Of a stretch of 64,000 bases of DNA, positions 18,606-27,833 are shown piece by piece. The stretch comes from CAYLPJ01 sp964385465 (GTDB lineage Bacteria > Planctomycetota > Phycisphaerae > SM23-33): contig CAYLPJ010000011.1 of the NCBI GenBank assembly GCA_964385465.1, positions 57,645 to 121,644 on the forward strand, read 5' to 3'. Below the pieces are notes generated by a model. It was not told the origin of the DNA, made no database searches, and was given only the letters and a program-made list of their open reading frames with translations. How positions within the stretch are numbered: position 1 is the first letter of the stretch; every line of letters begins with the position of its first letter. The position numbers were made by a program, and so were the translations under genes.

Positions 18606-19667
18606 ATGCCGAACAACCGGCCTGGCATTCGTCGGCCGCGGCGGCCTGCCATCGGCGCGCCGCCGGGGACGCTGACCGTCGACGCCGATGCCCGCCCCAC
18701 CAGCGTGCACGTGCTGGCCTACGGGCCCGAGGGCTTCGACGAGCGCGACTTCACCGACCCGGCGGAACTGAAGGCGTACCTGGCCGACTGGGCGGTGGCG
18801 TGGGTGAACGTCGACGGCCTGGGCAACGGGGAGATGCTCCGGGAGATCGGCGCGGCATTCGACCTGCATCCGCTGGCGCTGGAGGACGTCACCCACGTGC
18901 CCCAACGCCCCAAGGCGGAGATCTACGGGCAGACGCTCTTCCTGATCGCTCACATGGTCACGGCCACGCCGCACCTGGAGACCGAGCAGTTGAGCCTGTT
19001 CGTCACCGACGGCGTGGTGGTGACGTTCCAGGAACGGCACGGCGACTGCCTGGACCCGGTCCGCGAGCGGATTCGCCAGGGGGTCGGCCGCGTTCGCGGC
19101 GCGGGGGCCGACTACCTCGCCTACGCCCTGCTGGACACCGTGCTGGACCACTACTTCCCCGTGCTGGAGACCTACGGGGAGACGATGGCCGCCCTGGAGG
19201 ACGCCGTGCTGGAGAGCGCCGACGTGCCGATCGTCTCCCGCATCCGGCGGATCAAACGCGACCTGCTGGCCCTGCGGCGGATCGCCTGGCCCCAGCGCGA
19301 CGCCGTCGCCGTCCTGCTCCGCGGCGAGACCCCGCAGATCGCCCCGGACACCGTACCGTACCTCCGAGACTGCGCCGACCACGTCACCCGCGTGATCGAC
19401 GTCCTCGAAACCCACCGCGAGCTCGCCAGCGACCTGATGTCCATTCACATGTCCGTCGTCAGCAACCAGATGAACGCGGTGATGAAGACGTTGACCGTCA
19501 TGGCCGCCATCTTCATCCCGCTGACCTTCCTCGCCGGCATCTACGGGATGAACTTCGAGAAGATGCCCGAGCTGAAATGGCCCTGGGGCTACCCGGCCGT
19601 GCTGGGAATCATGCTCGCCGTCGCCGCAGGCATGCTCCTCTACTTCCGAAGGAAACGATGGCTTTGA
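18606..19667 (+). CDS. corA: CorA-type magnesium/divalent cation channel
   Basis: A 353-residue CorA family channel. A large cytoplasmic N-terminal domain (residues 1-250, with LHPLALEDVTHVPQRPK and LDTVLDHYFPVLE) leads into a long stalk helix and two C-terminal transmembrane helices; the first ends in YGMNF, the selectivity signature of CorA. GAGGAGG precedes ATG 18606. The last 10 bases overlap the start of the large MscS gene, so the two are translationally coupled and may respond together to osmotic or ionic stress. Confidence 0.93.
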   Translation: MPNNRPGIRRPRRPAIGAPPGTLTVDADARPTSVHVLAYGPEGFDERDFTDPAELKAYLADWAVAWVNVDGLGNGEMLREIGAAFDLHPLALEDVTHVPQRPKAEIYGQTLFLIAHMVTATPHLETEQLSLFVTDGVVVTFQERHGDCLDPVRERIRQGVGRVRGAGADYLAYALLDTVLDHYFPVLETYGETMAALEDAVLESADVPIVSRIRRIKRDLLALRRIAWPQRDAVAVLLRGETPQIAPDTVPYLRDCADHVTRVIDVLETHRELASDLMSIHMSVVSNQMNAVMKTLTVMAAIFIPLTFLAGIYGMNFEKMPELKWPWGYPAVLGIMLAVAAGMLLYFRRKRWL

Positions 19668-22600
19668 ACCGCATCGCAGCATGGACGCTGATCGTCGGGA
19701 CCGCCGCGCTTACCGCCGCGGCCGCCCGCCACGCCGCCGCCCAGGACACCCGCCCGGCCGAGACGCAGCCGGCCGAGGTGCCCAAGGTCGGCACGACGGC
19801 GCCCACGGCCGAAACCTACGCGGCGCAGATCGACCGCCTCGCCAACGCCAAGGACCTCGACGACGCCCTGCGCACCCGCGCCACGGCGGCGTACAAAGAG
19901 GCCCGCGCGCAGCTCCAGGTCGCCGCAGACTGGCGGGCGAAGGCGGCCGGGTTCGCCCGCGCGGCGAAGCAGGCGCCCGCCAAGCTCGCCGAGACACGCA
20001 AGCTGCTCCAGCAGGCCGAGACGCAGCCGGCGTCGACGGCCCCCGCCGACGCGGACCTGGCCAAGGCCGAGCAGCTCCTCGCCGAGGCCGAGGCCGAGCT
20101 CGCCGCGCGGCGGAAGGCCCTGGCGGACCTCCAGGCCGAAGAGAAGCGCCGCGGCGAGCGTCGCCAGGCCGTCCCCAAGCTCCTCGCCGCGGCCAGGCAG
20201 CGGACCGCCGAGCTGGATACCGAGATGGCGGAACTGCCCCCCGACCTGCACCCGGAGGTCCGCGCGGCCGAGACCGCCCGCATCGAGGCCCGCAAGGACG
20301 CCGCCGCCGCCGAGGCCGAGGCGCTGGAGAAGGAGCTGGCGGCCTACGACGCCGAGCGCGACCTGATCACCGCCGGGCTGGACCTCGCCGCCCGGCGCGT
20401 CGCACGCACCGAGAAGCGCCAGAAGGCCCTCCGCGAACTGGTCGATCTCAAGCGCCGCCAGGAGGCCGAACGCGCCGCTGCAGAGGCCAGGCAGACCGCC
20501 CTCCGCGCCGCCCGGGAGCACCCGGTGCTCAAGCGTCTGGCCGACGAGAACGCCGAGCTGACCGCCGCGCGCACCGGCGCCGAGGGCCTGGCCGCCAGGA
20601 TCGCCGAGGCCAACCGCCGCCTGGAAGAGCTCACCGCATCCCTCGACGCCCTCGGTGAGGGCGTGACCAGCCTGCGGGAGCGGGAGAAGATCATCGGCGA
20701 CACGGCCACCTTCGGGGTGCTGCTCCGCAAGCAGCGGGCCGAGCTGCCGGATACCGGCGAGCTCCGCCGCCGCGCCGCCGCCCGCCAGGAGGAGACGGCC
20801 AGCGTGCAGCTGCGGCTGATCGAGCTCCGCGACCGCCGGGCGAGCCTTGCGGACATCGACTCGGCCGCCGCAGAGACGCTGGCCTCCCTGCCCCCCGACA
20901 TGGAGCCGTGGAAGCGTCAGGCCGTCGCCGACGACGTCCGCGAGCGCCTCGAGACCCGTCGCGAGATCCTCGACGCGCTGATCAAGGACTACGACACGTA
21001 CTTCGGCCTGCTCGGCGAGCTGGCTACCAAGTACCAGCTCCTGCTGACCCGCGCCGACAAGGCCGCCGACTACATCAACGAGCGCATTCTCTGGATCCGC
21101 AGCGCCGGGCCGCTGGGCCCCGGGGACGTCGTCGAGGCCGGCAAGGCCGCCGCGTGGCTGCTGGCGCCGTCGGCGGTGCTGGCCGCCGGGCAGGTGCTCC
21201 TGGCCGACGCCGCCACCAGCCCGGTGCTCTACGGCGTGGTGCTGCTGGCCCTGGCGGCATGGCTGGCGGGGCAGCGGCGGCTGCGGCAGGGGCTGGCCGA
21301 CTCCGCCCCGCCGGCGGCGGCCGTCGCCGATGCCAGCATCCTGCCGACCCTCTCGGCCGTGGGGCTCAGCGCCCTGCTCGCCGCCGCCCTGCCTGCCCTG
21401 CTGGGCTTCCTCGCCTGGCGGCTGGGCGGGGCCATCGACGCGCCGCTGACGGTCAAGGCCCTCGCCGGGGGGCTGGGGGCCCTGGCGATCGTGGGCATCA
21501 CGCTGATCGCCCCGCTGGTCGTCTGCCGACCCGCCGGCCTGGCCGAGGCCCATTTCCACTGGCCCGCACGCACCCTCGCCTGGATCCGAACGCGACTTCG
21601 CGGGCTCCTGGCCCTGCTGGCCGTGCCTGCCTTCCTCGCCGGCGCCATGGCCGCCCAACCGCGTGAGATCCGCGACGCGTCGCTCGGGCGCCTGGCCCTG
21701 ATCGCGGCGCTGATCATGCTGGCGGTCTTCGCCCAGCGAATCCTCCGCCCGCGGGGGCTGCTGGTCGCCCAGTGGGCCCGCCGCGGGCGCCCCGGGCCGC
21801 TCTACCGCCTGCGCCACCTCTGGTATGCACTCGGCGTCGGAGGGCCCGTCCTGCTGGCCGTCCTGGCGGCCATGGGGTTCCAGTACACCGCCGCCCACCT
21901 CGCCGGGAGGCTGACGTTCACCTACTGGATCGCCTTCGCCCTGATGCTGCTGAATTCCGTGGCCCTTCGCTGGGTCGCCCTGGCCCATCGGCGGCTGGCG
22001 CTGCAGAACCTCCGCCGCCGCACGCAGGCCGCCGCGGCCGCCGGCGGCCAGGAGCAGGACGAGCAGGCCCTCGCCGCCGAGGAGGCCGAGCGACGCGAGC
22101 AGGAGGAGCGCCTCGACGCCGTCAACCGCCAGACGCGCCAGCTCCTGCGGACCGTCCTGACGCTGGCGATGGTCCTGGCCGCCTGGTTCGTCTGGTCCGA
22201 GTCGCTGCCGGCCCTCGGCGCGCTCGACCGCGTCGAGCTGTGGACCCATACGGTGACCGCTTCGGCCGGGGGCGGCAACGGCGCGGCCGGGGCCGTCGAG
22301 GAGATCGTTCCCGTCACGCTGGCCGACCTGGGCATCGCCGTGCTGATGATCGTACTGACCGTCGTGGCCGCCCGGAACGTGCCCGGCTTTCTGGAGATCG
22401 CCGTCCTCCAGCGGATCCACGTCGACGCCGGCGTCCGCTACGCGGTCAACGCCATCCTTCGCTACGCCATCGGCGTGGCGGGGATCGTGCTGGCCTTCGG
22501 CGCCATCGGGGTTACCTGGTCCAGCGTGCAGTGGCTGGTCGCGGCGATGACCGTCGGCCTGGGCTTCGGGCTCCAGGAGATCTTCGCCAACTTCGTCTCG

Positions 22601-23146
22601 GGTCTGATCATCCTGTTCGAGCGACCGATCCGCATCGGCGACACGGTGACCATCGGCGAGATCACCGGCAGCGTCTCCCGGATCCGCATCCGGGCGACCA
22701 CGATCACCGACTGGGACCGCAAGGAACTCGTCGTTCCCAACAAGGAGTTCGTCACCGGGCGGCTGGTCAACTGGAGCCTCTCGGACAAGGTCCTTCGCGT
22801 GATCGTCCCGGTCGGCGTGGCCTACGGCTCGGACACCGCCCTGGCCGAGAAACTGCTCTACGAGGTCGCCGACGAGGCCCCGGCCGTGCTGGACGACCCC
22901 AAGCCCCTGGTGCTTTTCAGCGGCTTCGGCGACAACGCCCTGCACTTCGAGCTGCGGGTGTACATCGAGGGCATCGAGCACTGGCTTAAGGTCAAGCACG
23001 CCCTCCACATGGCCATCGACCGCGCCTTCCGCAAGGCGAAGATCACCATCGCCTTCCCCCAGCGCGACACCCACCTGGACACCCTCCGCCCCCTCGAAGT
23101 CCGCGTCCTGCCCGCGGAGGGGAAGCAACAGGACGAGGCCGATTAG
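19658..23146 (+). CDS. Large MscS-family channel with periplasmic coiled coil (MscK/KefA-like)
   Basis: A 1162-residue protein. A signal peptide covers about 1-28 (ending ARHAAAQDT). A long Ala/Glu/Arg-rich coiled-coil region follows to about residue 430, expected in the periplasm. Roughly ten hydrophobic segments run from about 490 to 960, interrupted by a charged cytoplasmic stretch rich in Gln/Glu near 790-825. The C-terminus has the MscS core: VGLGFGLQEIFANFVSG near 965, then RPIRIGDTVTIGEITG and VPNKEFVTGRLVNW. The layout matches E. coli MscK and similar giant channels. ATG 19658 lies inside the corA end. The C-terminal KQQDEAD suggests no further domain. Confidence 0.9.
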   Translation: MALNRIAAWTLIVGTAALTAAAARHAAAQDTRPAETQPAEVPKVGTTAPTAETYAAQIDRLANAKDLDDALRTRATAAYKEARAQLQVAADWRAKAAGFARAAKQAPAKLAETRKLLQQAETQPASTAPADADLAKAEQLLAEAEAELAARRKALADLQAEEKRRGERRQAVPKLLAAARQRTAELDTEMAELPPDLHPEVRAAETARIEARKDAAAAEAEALEKELAAYDAERDLITAGLDLAARRVARTEKRQKALRELVDLKRRQEAERAAAEARQTALRAAREHPVLKRLADENAELTAARTGAEGLAARIAEANRRLEELTASLDALGEGVTSLREREKIIGDTATFGVLLRKQRAELPDTGELRRRAAARQEETASVQLRLIELRDRRASLADIDSAAAETLASLPPDMEPWKRQAVADDVRERLETRREILDALIKDYDTYFGLLGELATKYQLLLTRADKAADYINERILWIRSAGPLGPGDVVEAGKAAAWLLAPSAVLAAGQVLLADAATSPVLYGVVLLALAAWLAGQRRLRQGLADSAPPAAAVADASILPTLSAVGLSALLAAALPALLGFLAWRLGGAIDAPLTVKALAGGLGALAIVGITLIAPLVVCRPAGLAEAHFHWPARTLAWIRTRLRGLLALLAVPAFLAGAMAAQPREIRDASLGRLALIAALIMLAVFAQRILRPRGLLVAQWARRGRPGPLYRLRHLWYALGVGGPVLLAVLAAMGFQYTAAHLAGRLTFTYWIAFALMLLNSVALRWVALAHRRLALQNLRRRTQAAAAAGGQEQDEQALAAEEAERREQEERLDAVNRQTRQLLRTVLTLAMVLAAWFVWSESLPALGALDRVELWTHTVTASAGGGNGAAGAVEEIVPVTLADLGIAVLMIVLTVVAARNVPGFLEIAVLQRIHVDAGVRYAVNAILRYAIGVAGIVLAFGAIGVTWSSVQWLVAAMTVGLGFGLQEIFANFVSGLIILFERPIRIGDTVTIGEITGSVSRIRIRATTITDWDRKELVVPNKEFVTGRLVNWSLSDKVLRVIVPVGVAYGSDTALAEKLLYEVADEAPAVLDDPKPLVLFSGFGDNALHFELRVYIEGIEHWLKVKHALHMAIDRAFRKAKITIAFPQRDTHLDTLRPLEVRVLPAEGKQQDEAD

Positions 23147-23250
23147 GGCGCCGCACTGCGCTGCCCTGTTCGAGGACGGTGGACCACGCTGCTGCGAACG
23201 GGGGGCGGTCCGCCAGGAGACCCACGAAACGCAGTGGGTGGGCTTGGAAG

Positions 23251-23268
23251 GTGATGTGCGCATATCAC
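23251..23268. promoter_or_regulatory. 18-bp near-perfect palindrome, operator-like
   Basis: GTGATGTGCGCATATCAC pairs with itself at 16 of 18 positions, the remaining pair being G-T. It lies in the 308-base gap before the third MscS gene, about 187 bases ahead of its start, in a local AT-richer patch. The rest of the gap (23147-23454) holds no gene that I recognise. Confidence 0.4.
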
Positions 23269-23454
23269 GATTTGGGGGCCATCGAAACCGATGACGTCCC
23301 AGGCCTACGGGTTGCGCCCCGTGGGGCTCTTCGAGCACCATTCGCACCATCACCCCGGCGTGCATCCGGCGGGCGGATGGGGTAGGATGTCCGTCGGCGG
23401 GAGGCCGGGGCCTGCGGCGGGCCCCGTCGCGTTCCGCCGGTGCGAAGGTGCGCC

Positions 23455-24621
23455 ATGTGGGAACGCGTCGTGGAGATTCTGTCGATCCCGGCCGTGCAGG
23501 CGGCGTCGCTGTCGGCGTTCTGCGTCGCCCTCGGCGGGGTGGTGTACCTGCTGATCCGTCGGCGGATCCGGGTGCCCGCGGGGCTGAAGCCCTCGCGGAC
23601 GCGGCTGCGCCTGGTCGGTCTGGGCATCCTGACGCTGCTGCTGCTGGCGCTGGTGCGGATCTGGACGGGGGCGATGTTCGGCCCCGGGCGGGGCCCGCTC
23701 AACCGGCGGGTGCAGGTGGTCCTGGAGAACCTCCTGTGGACCGGGGCGGTGGGGATCGTGATCTACCTGGCGGCCACGACGATCCGCCGCTCGCTGCTGC
23801 GGTCGGCGGGGACGATCGAGGACCGCCACCGCATCCGCATGACGACCACGTGGGTGGGCACGTTCGTCTTCGCCATCGCGGCGGTGTTCATCTGGGCAAG
23901 CGGGATCAAGGACTTCGGCGTCTTCCTGGGCATCGTCGGCGCCGGGCTGGCGCTGTCGCTCCAGGAGACGCTGCTGTCGGTGGTCGGCTGGCTGATCCTG
24001 ACCATCCGCAAGCCGTTCGATATCGGCGACCGCATCGAGATCGATGGGCGCGTCGGCGACGTGATCGGCATCAGCGCGTTCCAGACAACCATGATGGAGG
24101 TCGGGCACTGGGTCCGGGCGGACCAGTCCACCGGGCGGATGGCCATCCTGCCCAACAGCATGCTCGTCCGCCACACGATCTACAACTACAGCAAGGGCTT
24201 CCCCTTCGTCTGGAACGAGTTCTCCACCGTGGTGACCTTCGAGAGCGACTGGCGGGCCGCCAAAGAGCTGATCCTGGCCAAGGCGGAAATCGAGGCCGAC
24301 AAGATCGAGAGCGAGGTCAAGAGCCAGATCCAGCGGATGCAGTACCACTACGCGATCCGCTACCAGCACCTCCGCCCGATCGTGTACACGTCGATCGCCG
24401 TCAACGGGGTGGAACTGACGCTGCGGTTCCTCTCGCCGGTCCGGGAGCGCCGCGCGATGAACCACCGCATCTCGGAGAACGTCCTGGAGGCGTTCCTGGC
24501 CCACCCGGAGATCGACTTCGCCTACGACACCACGCGGATCTTCCGCAACAACGAGGAAGGCAAGTCCGCCCTCCGCGCCCCCGACCCGCCCGAAGGCAAA
24601 CGCCCGCATGCGATGGGGTGA
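23455..24621 (+). CDS. MscS-family mechanosensitive channel (second small type)
   Basis: A 388-residue membrane protein with helices near 8-30, 48-68, 88-108 and 133-150, then a pore helix at about 155-185 (GIVGAGLALSLQETLLSV) and the beta domain beginning RKPFDIGDRIEIDGRVGD. LPNSMLVRHTIYNYSKG replaces the more usual VPNS block. The C-terminal part (VTFESDWRAAKELILAKAE) has the mixed alpha/beta fold of MscS subunits, with a short charged tail. The sequence is clearly different from the other two MscS proteins in the window, closer to YbdG-like or archaeal-type small channels. ATG 23455 follows GAAGG. Confidence 0.87.
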   Translation: MWERVVEILSIPAVQAASLSAFCVALGGVVYLLIRRRIRVPAGLKPSRTRLRLVGLGILTLLLLALVRIWTGAMFGPGRGPLNRRVQVVLENLLWTGAVGIVIYLAATTIRRSLLRSAGTIEDRHRIRMTTTWVGTFVFAIAAVFIWASGIKDFGVFLGIVGAGLALSLQETLLSVVGWLILTIRKPFDIGDRIEIDGRVGDVIGISAFQTTMMEVGHWVRADQSTGRMAILPNSMLVRHTIYNYSKGFPFVWNEFSTVVTFESDWRAAKELILAKAEIEADKIESEVKSQIQRMQYHYAIRYQHLRPIVYTSIAVNGVELTLRFLSPVRERRAMNHRISENVLEAFLAHPEIDFAYDTTRIFRNNEEGKSALRAPDPPEGKRPHAMG

Positions 24622-24740
24622 GACTGCTGATTCGCGGCGTCCGCGCTGGAAAAGCGGCGGTCGCGGCGGTAGGCTTTTCGGTCGCGGGATCATCCCCAGG
24701 GACCCGTGGGACGAATGCGAACCTTCGAAGGATGCCACCC

Positions 24741-26195
24741 ATGCTCACGCTGTACTGGAAGAACGCCACCACCTCTGACGCGGCCGACCCGGACTTCATC
24801 ACGGAAAGCGACCTCGACGTCGTCCGCCCGCAGGTCATCGAGGCCCACGCCTCGTTCCTCTCGCAGATCGCCGACGAGAAGGCCGTCGCCGAACGCATGC
24901 TCGGCTATGTGAACCTGCCCGGTCATCCCACGTACGCCAAGGACGCCAAGGCCCTCGCCGACAAGCTCCGCCCGCGGACGACCGACCTGGTGGTCCTGGG
25001 CATCGGCGGCAGCGCGCTGGGCAACATCGCACTCCAGGCGGCCCTGAACCCCGCGACGTACAACCTCATGTCCGACGAGCAACGCCCGGGCCCGAGGCTG
25101 TTCGTGCTGGACAACGTCGATCCGGCCATGGTCGCCGACGTGCTGGACGAGATCGGCCCGCGGCTGGAGACGACACTCGTCAACGTCATCAGCAAGTCGG
25201 GCGAGACGGCCGAGACGGCCGCGGAGTTCATGATCTTCCGCGAGGTGCTCCGCGAGAAGCTCGGCGCGGACTTCGGCTCGCACATCGTGCCGACGACGGA
25301 CGCGGCCAAGGGCACGATGCACGCGATCGCCACGAAGGAGAAGTACATCGGCTACCGCGACGGCGACGGCGCGAAGCTGATCGTCCCCGACGACGTCGGC
25401 GGGCGGTTCAGCGTGCTCTCCCACGTGGGGCTGTTCACCGCGGCGATGTGCGGGATCGACGTGGACAAGCTCCTGGCCGGGGCGGCGGCGATGAAGGCTC
25501 GCGTCGAGGCCCCGCTGACCGAGGACAACTGGCAGGGGAACCCCGCGGCCGTGCTGGCGGCGATCAAGTACCTGGCGATGTCTCTCAAGGGCAAACCGAT
25601 GCACGTGATGATGCCCTACTCGAACCGCCTGTACCTGATGGCGGACTGGTATCGCCAGTTGTGGGCGGAGTCGCTGGGCAAGCTCAAGGAAGCCGAGGGC
25701 AAGACGATCTGCGTCGGCCCCACGCCGATCAAGGCGTTGGGCACGACGGACCAGCACAGCCAGGTGCAGCTCTACCGCGAGGGCCCCAACGACAAGCTGA
25801 CGGTCTTCCTGGAGGTCGCCGAGCACCCGCGCCGAGCGGCGATTCCGGACGCCTTCGGAGATGTTGACGGGCTGTCGTACCTCCGCGGCGCGGATCTCGC
25901 CCGCCTGCTGAACGCCGAGAAGACCGCCACCGAGTACGCCATGCACAAGTCCCGCCGCCCGAGCGTGACACTCCGCTTCCCCGAGGTCACGCCCGAGAGC
26001 GTCGGCGAGTTCATCTACCTCTACGAGTTCACCACCAGCCTGATGGGCGAGCTGCTGGGCATCGACGCCTACGATCAGCCCGCCGTCGAGCTGGGCAAGA
26101 AGGCGACCTTCGCCCTCATGGGCCGCAAGGGCCACGAGGCCATGGCCGACGAGATCGAGAAGTTCGCCGAGATCGAGGACGCGTACCTGGCCTGA
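24741..26195 (+). CDS. pgi: Glucose-6-phosphate isomerase
   Basis: A 484-residue phosphoglucose isomerase interconverting glucose 6-phosphate and fructose 6-phosphate. Sugar isomerase blocks are LVVLGIGGSALGNIAL, VNVISKSGETAETAAEF, the PGI signature region GRFSVLSHVGLF, and TTDQHSQVQLYREGP. The active-site Glu and His lie in the central region. It is the shorter bacterial form compared with the ~550-residue E. coli enzyme. Two ATG codons are nine bases apart; 24741 is preferred because GAAGG sits directly against 24732. It is followed after 37 bases by a TRAP transporter on the same strand. Confidence 0.94.
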   Translation: MLTLYWKNATTSDAADPDFITESDLDVVRPQVIEAHASFLSQIADEKAVAERMLGYVNLPGHPTYAKDAKALADKLRPRTTDLVVLGIGGSALGNIALQAALNPATYNLMSDEQRPGPRLFVLDNVDPAMVADVLDEIGPRLETTLVNVISKSGETAETAAEFMIFREVLREKLGADFGSHIVPTTDAAKGTMHAIATKEKYIGYRDGDGAKLIVPDDVGGRFSVLSHVGLFTAAMCGIDVDKLLAGAAAMKARVEAPLTEDNWQGNPAAVLAAIKYLAMSLKGKPMHVMMPYSNRLYLMADWYRQLWAESLGKLKEAEGKTICVGPTPIKALGTTDQHSQVQLYREGPNDKLTVFLEVAEHPRRAAIPDAFGDVDGLSYLRGADLARLLNAEKTATEYAMHKSRRPSVTLRFPEVTPESVGEFIYLYEFTTSLMGELLGIDAYDQPAVELGKKATFALMGRKGHEAMADEIEKFAEIEDAYLA

Positions 26196-26232
26196 CCGCC
26201 GACCGGAACCCTCACACCAGGAGAACCGAGCC

Positions 26233-27300
26233 ATGCTGAACGCCCCCTGTTTCGCCCGCATCGCCGTATCGCTCGCCGCGATCGCCCTGGCCCTGCCGCT
26301 GGCCGGCTGCGGGAAGGCCGATCCCGCCGCGGGCCCCGGCGAGGACGAGACCATCGAACTGAACTACGCGATCTTCTTCCCGCCCTCGCACATCCAGTGC
26401 AAGACGGCCGAGGCGTGGGCGCGCGAGATCGAGAAACGCACCGACGGGCGCGTCAAGATCACCCTGTACCCCGGCGGGACGCTGAGCAAGGCGCCGCAGA
26501 CCTACCAGGCCGTTCTCGATGGCGTGGCGGACGTCGGGATGAGCTGCTTCGCCTACACCCGCGGGCGGTTCCCGCTGCTGGAGGGCCTGGACCTGCCGGT
26601 CGGCTACCCCGACGGCCTGACCGCAAGCCGGGTGGCCACCGAGATGGTCCGCACGTACCGCCCGGAGGAGGTCGCCGACACGCACGTGCTCTACGTGCAC
26701 GCCCACGGGCCGGGCATCCTGGCAAGCAAGACCCCCGTCCGCGGACTGGGCGACGTCGAGGGCATGAAGATCCGCGCCACGGGCCTGTCGTCCAAGATCG
26801 TCGAGAGCCTCGGGGGCACGCCGGTGGGGATGAGCCAGCCGGAGACCTACGAGGCCCTCCAGAAGGGCACCGTCGAGGCCACCTTCTGCCCCATGGAGAC
26901 CCTCAAGGGCTGGAAGCAGGGCGAGGTCATCAGCCACGTCACCGACACGTCGGTCATCGGCTACACCACCGCGATGTTCGTCGTGATGAACAAGGCCAGG
27001 TGGGATGCCATGCCCGCCGACGTGCAGAAGGTCTTCACCGAGGTCAGCACCGAATGGGTGGACCGCCACGGCGAGGCCTGGGACCAGGCCGACGAGGCCG
27101 GGCGGGAGTTCATCCTCAACCTCGACCCGCCGCGGGAGATCATTCAGCTCGACGACGCCCAGAAGGCCAAGTGGACCGCCGCCGTCCAGCCCGTGCTGAA
27201 CGCCTACGTCGAGGCCGCCAAGGCCAAGGGCCTGCCCGGCGAGAAGCTGCTGGCGGACATCAAGGCGCGCGTCGCCGAGGCCAAGGGCGCCGGCAAGTAG
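26233..27300 (+). CDS. dctP: TRAP transporter solute-binding lipoprotein
   Basis: A 355-residue periplasmic receptor of the DctP family. A lipoprotein signal ends in LPLAGC with C26 as the lipid-modified residue, unusual for DctP proteins, which are mostly soluble. The binding fold shows FFPPSHIQCKTAEAWAREIE, GRVKITLYPGGTLSKAP, the conserved MKIRATGLSSKIVESLGGTP with the carboxylate-binding arginine, and VVMNKARWDAMP. Substrates in this family are organic or sugar acids; the one used here is unknown. AGGAGA precedes ATG 26233. dctQ follows after five bases. Confidence 0.93.
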   Translation: MLNAPCFARIAVSLAAIALALPLAGCGKADPAAGPGEDETIELNYAIFFPPSHIQCKTAEAWAREIEKRTDGRVKITLYPGGTLSKAPQTYQAVLDGVADVGMSCFAYTRGRFPLLEGLDLPVGYPDGLTASRVATEMVRTYRPEEVADTHVLYVHAHGPGILASKTPVRGLGDVEGMKIRATGLSSKIVESLGGTPVGMSQPETYEALQKGTVEATFCPMETLKGWKQGEVISHVTDTSVIGYTTAMFVVMNKARWDAMPADVQKVFTEVSTEWVDRHGEAWDQADEAGREFILNLDPPREIIQLDDAQKAKWTAAVQPVLNAYVEAAKAKGLPGEKLLADIKARVAEAKGAGK

Positions 27301-27305
27301 ACGGC

Positions 27306-27833
27306 GTGGCGGGCCTCGGGAACATCCTGCGGGCGGCGGTCGGCTGGACCGAGCCGCTCTTCGCCGCCGTGCGCCTCGGCGTCCTGGCCCTGGCGGGCGT
27401 CGCCGGGCTGGGCATCCTGACCATGATGGTCGTCACCTGCGCCGATGTCGTGCTCCGCATCGCCGGCTCGTCGCTGACCGGCGCGGTCGACCTCGTCACC
27501 CTCGCCGGGGCCGTCACCACCGCCTGCGCCCTGCCGTACACCACGGCCGTCAAGGGCCATGTCGCGATCGAGTTCTTCTTCCACAAGCTCGGCCGGCGCG
27601 GGCGGGTCGTCGTGGACAGCCTCTCGCGTGCGGTGCTTATCGGCGTGTTCTGCCTGGTCTGCCGGGAGTGCATCCGCTACGGCGGGAAGCTCTACGCCAG
27701 CGGCGAGGTCACCATGACGCTGAAGGTGCCCGTCTGGTGGGTCCCGTACGTCGTCGCCGTCTCGGCCGGGATGGTCGTGCTGGTGATCCTCTGCCACCTC
27801 CTGCACCCGGGCAAGGAGATGATCCGTCCATGA
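27306..27833 (+). CDS. dctQ: TRAP transporter small membrane subunit
   Basis: A 175-residue protein with four transmembrane helices (around residues 15-45, 55-78, 101-122 and 143-168), the pattern of DctQ subunits. VAIEFFFHKLGRRGRVVVDSL in the middle loop is typical. GTG 27306 is the best start, five bases after the dctP stop, with only a weak ribosome site, so it probably depends on translation of dctP. The stop codon overlaps the dctM start as ATGA. Confidence 0.88.
   Translation: MAGLGNILRAAVGWTEPLFAAVRLGVLALAGVAGLGILTMMVVTCADVVLRIAGSSLTGAVDLVTLAGAVTTACALPYTTAVKGHVAIEFFFHKLGRRGRVVVDSLSRAVLIGVFCLVCRECIRYGGKLYASGEVTMTLKVPVWWVPYVVAVSAGMVVLVILCHLLHPGKEMIRP

Noticed and set aside
19640..23365. 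A minus-strand open frame of about 1240 codons opposite the giant MscS gene
   Set aside because: It has low-complexity Gly/Gln/Arg composition and no domain, while the plus strand encodes a clear MscS channel.
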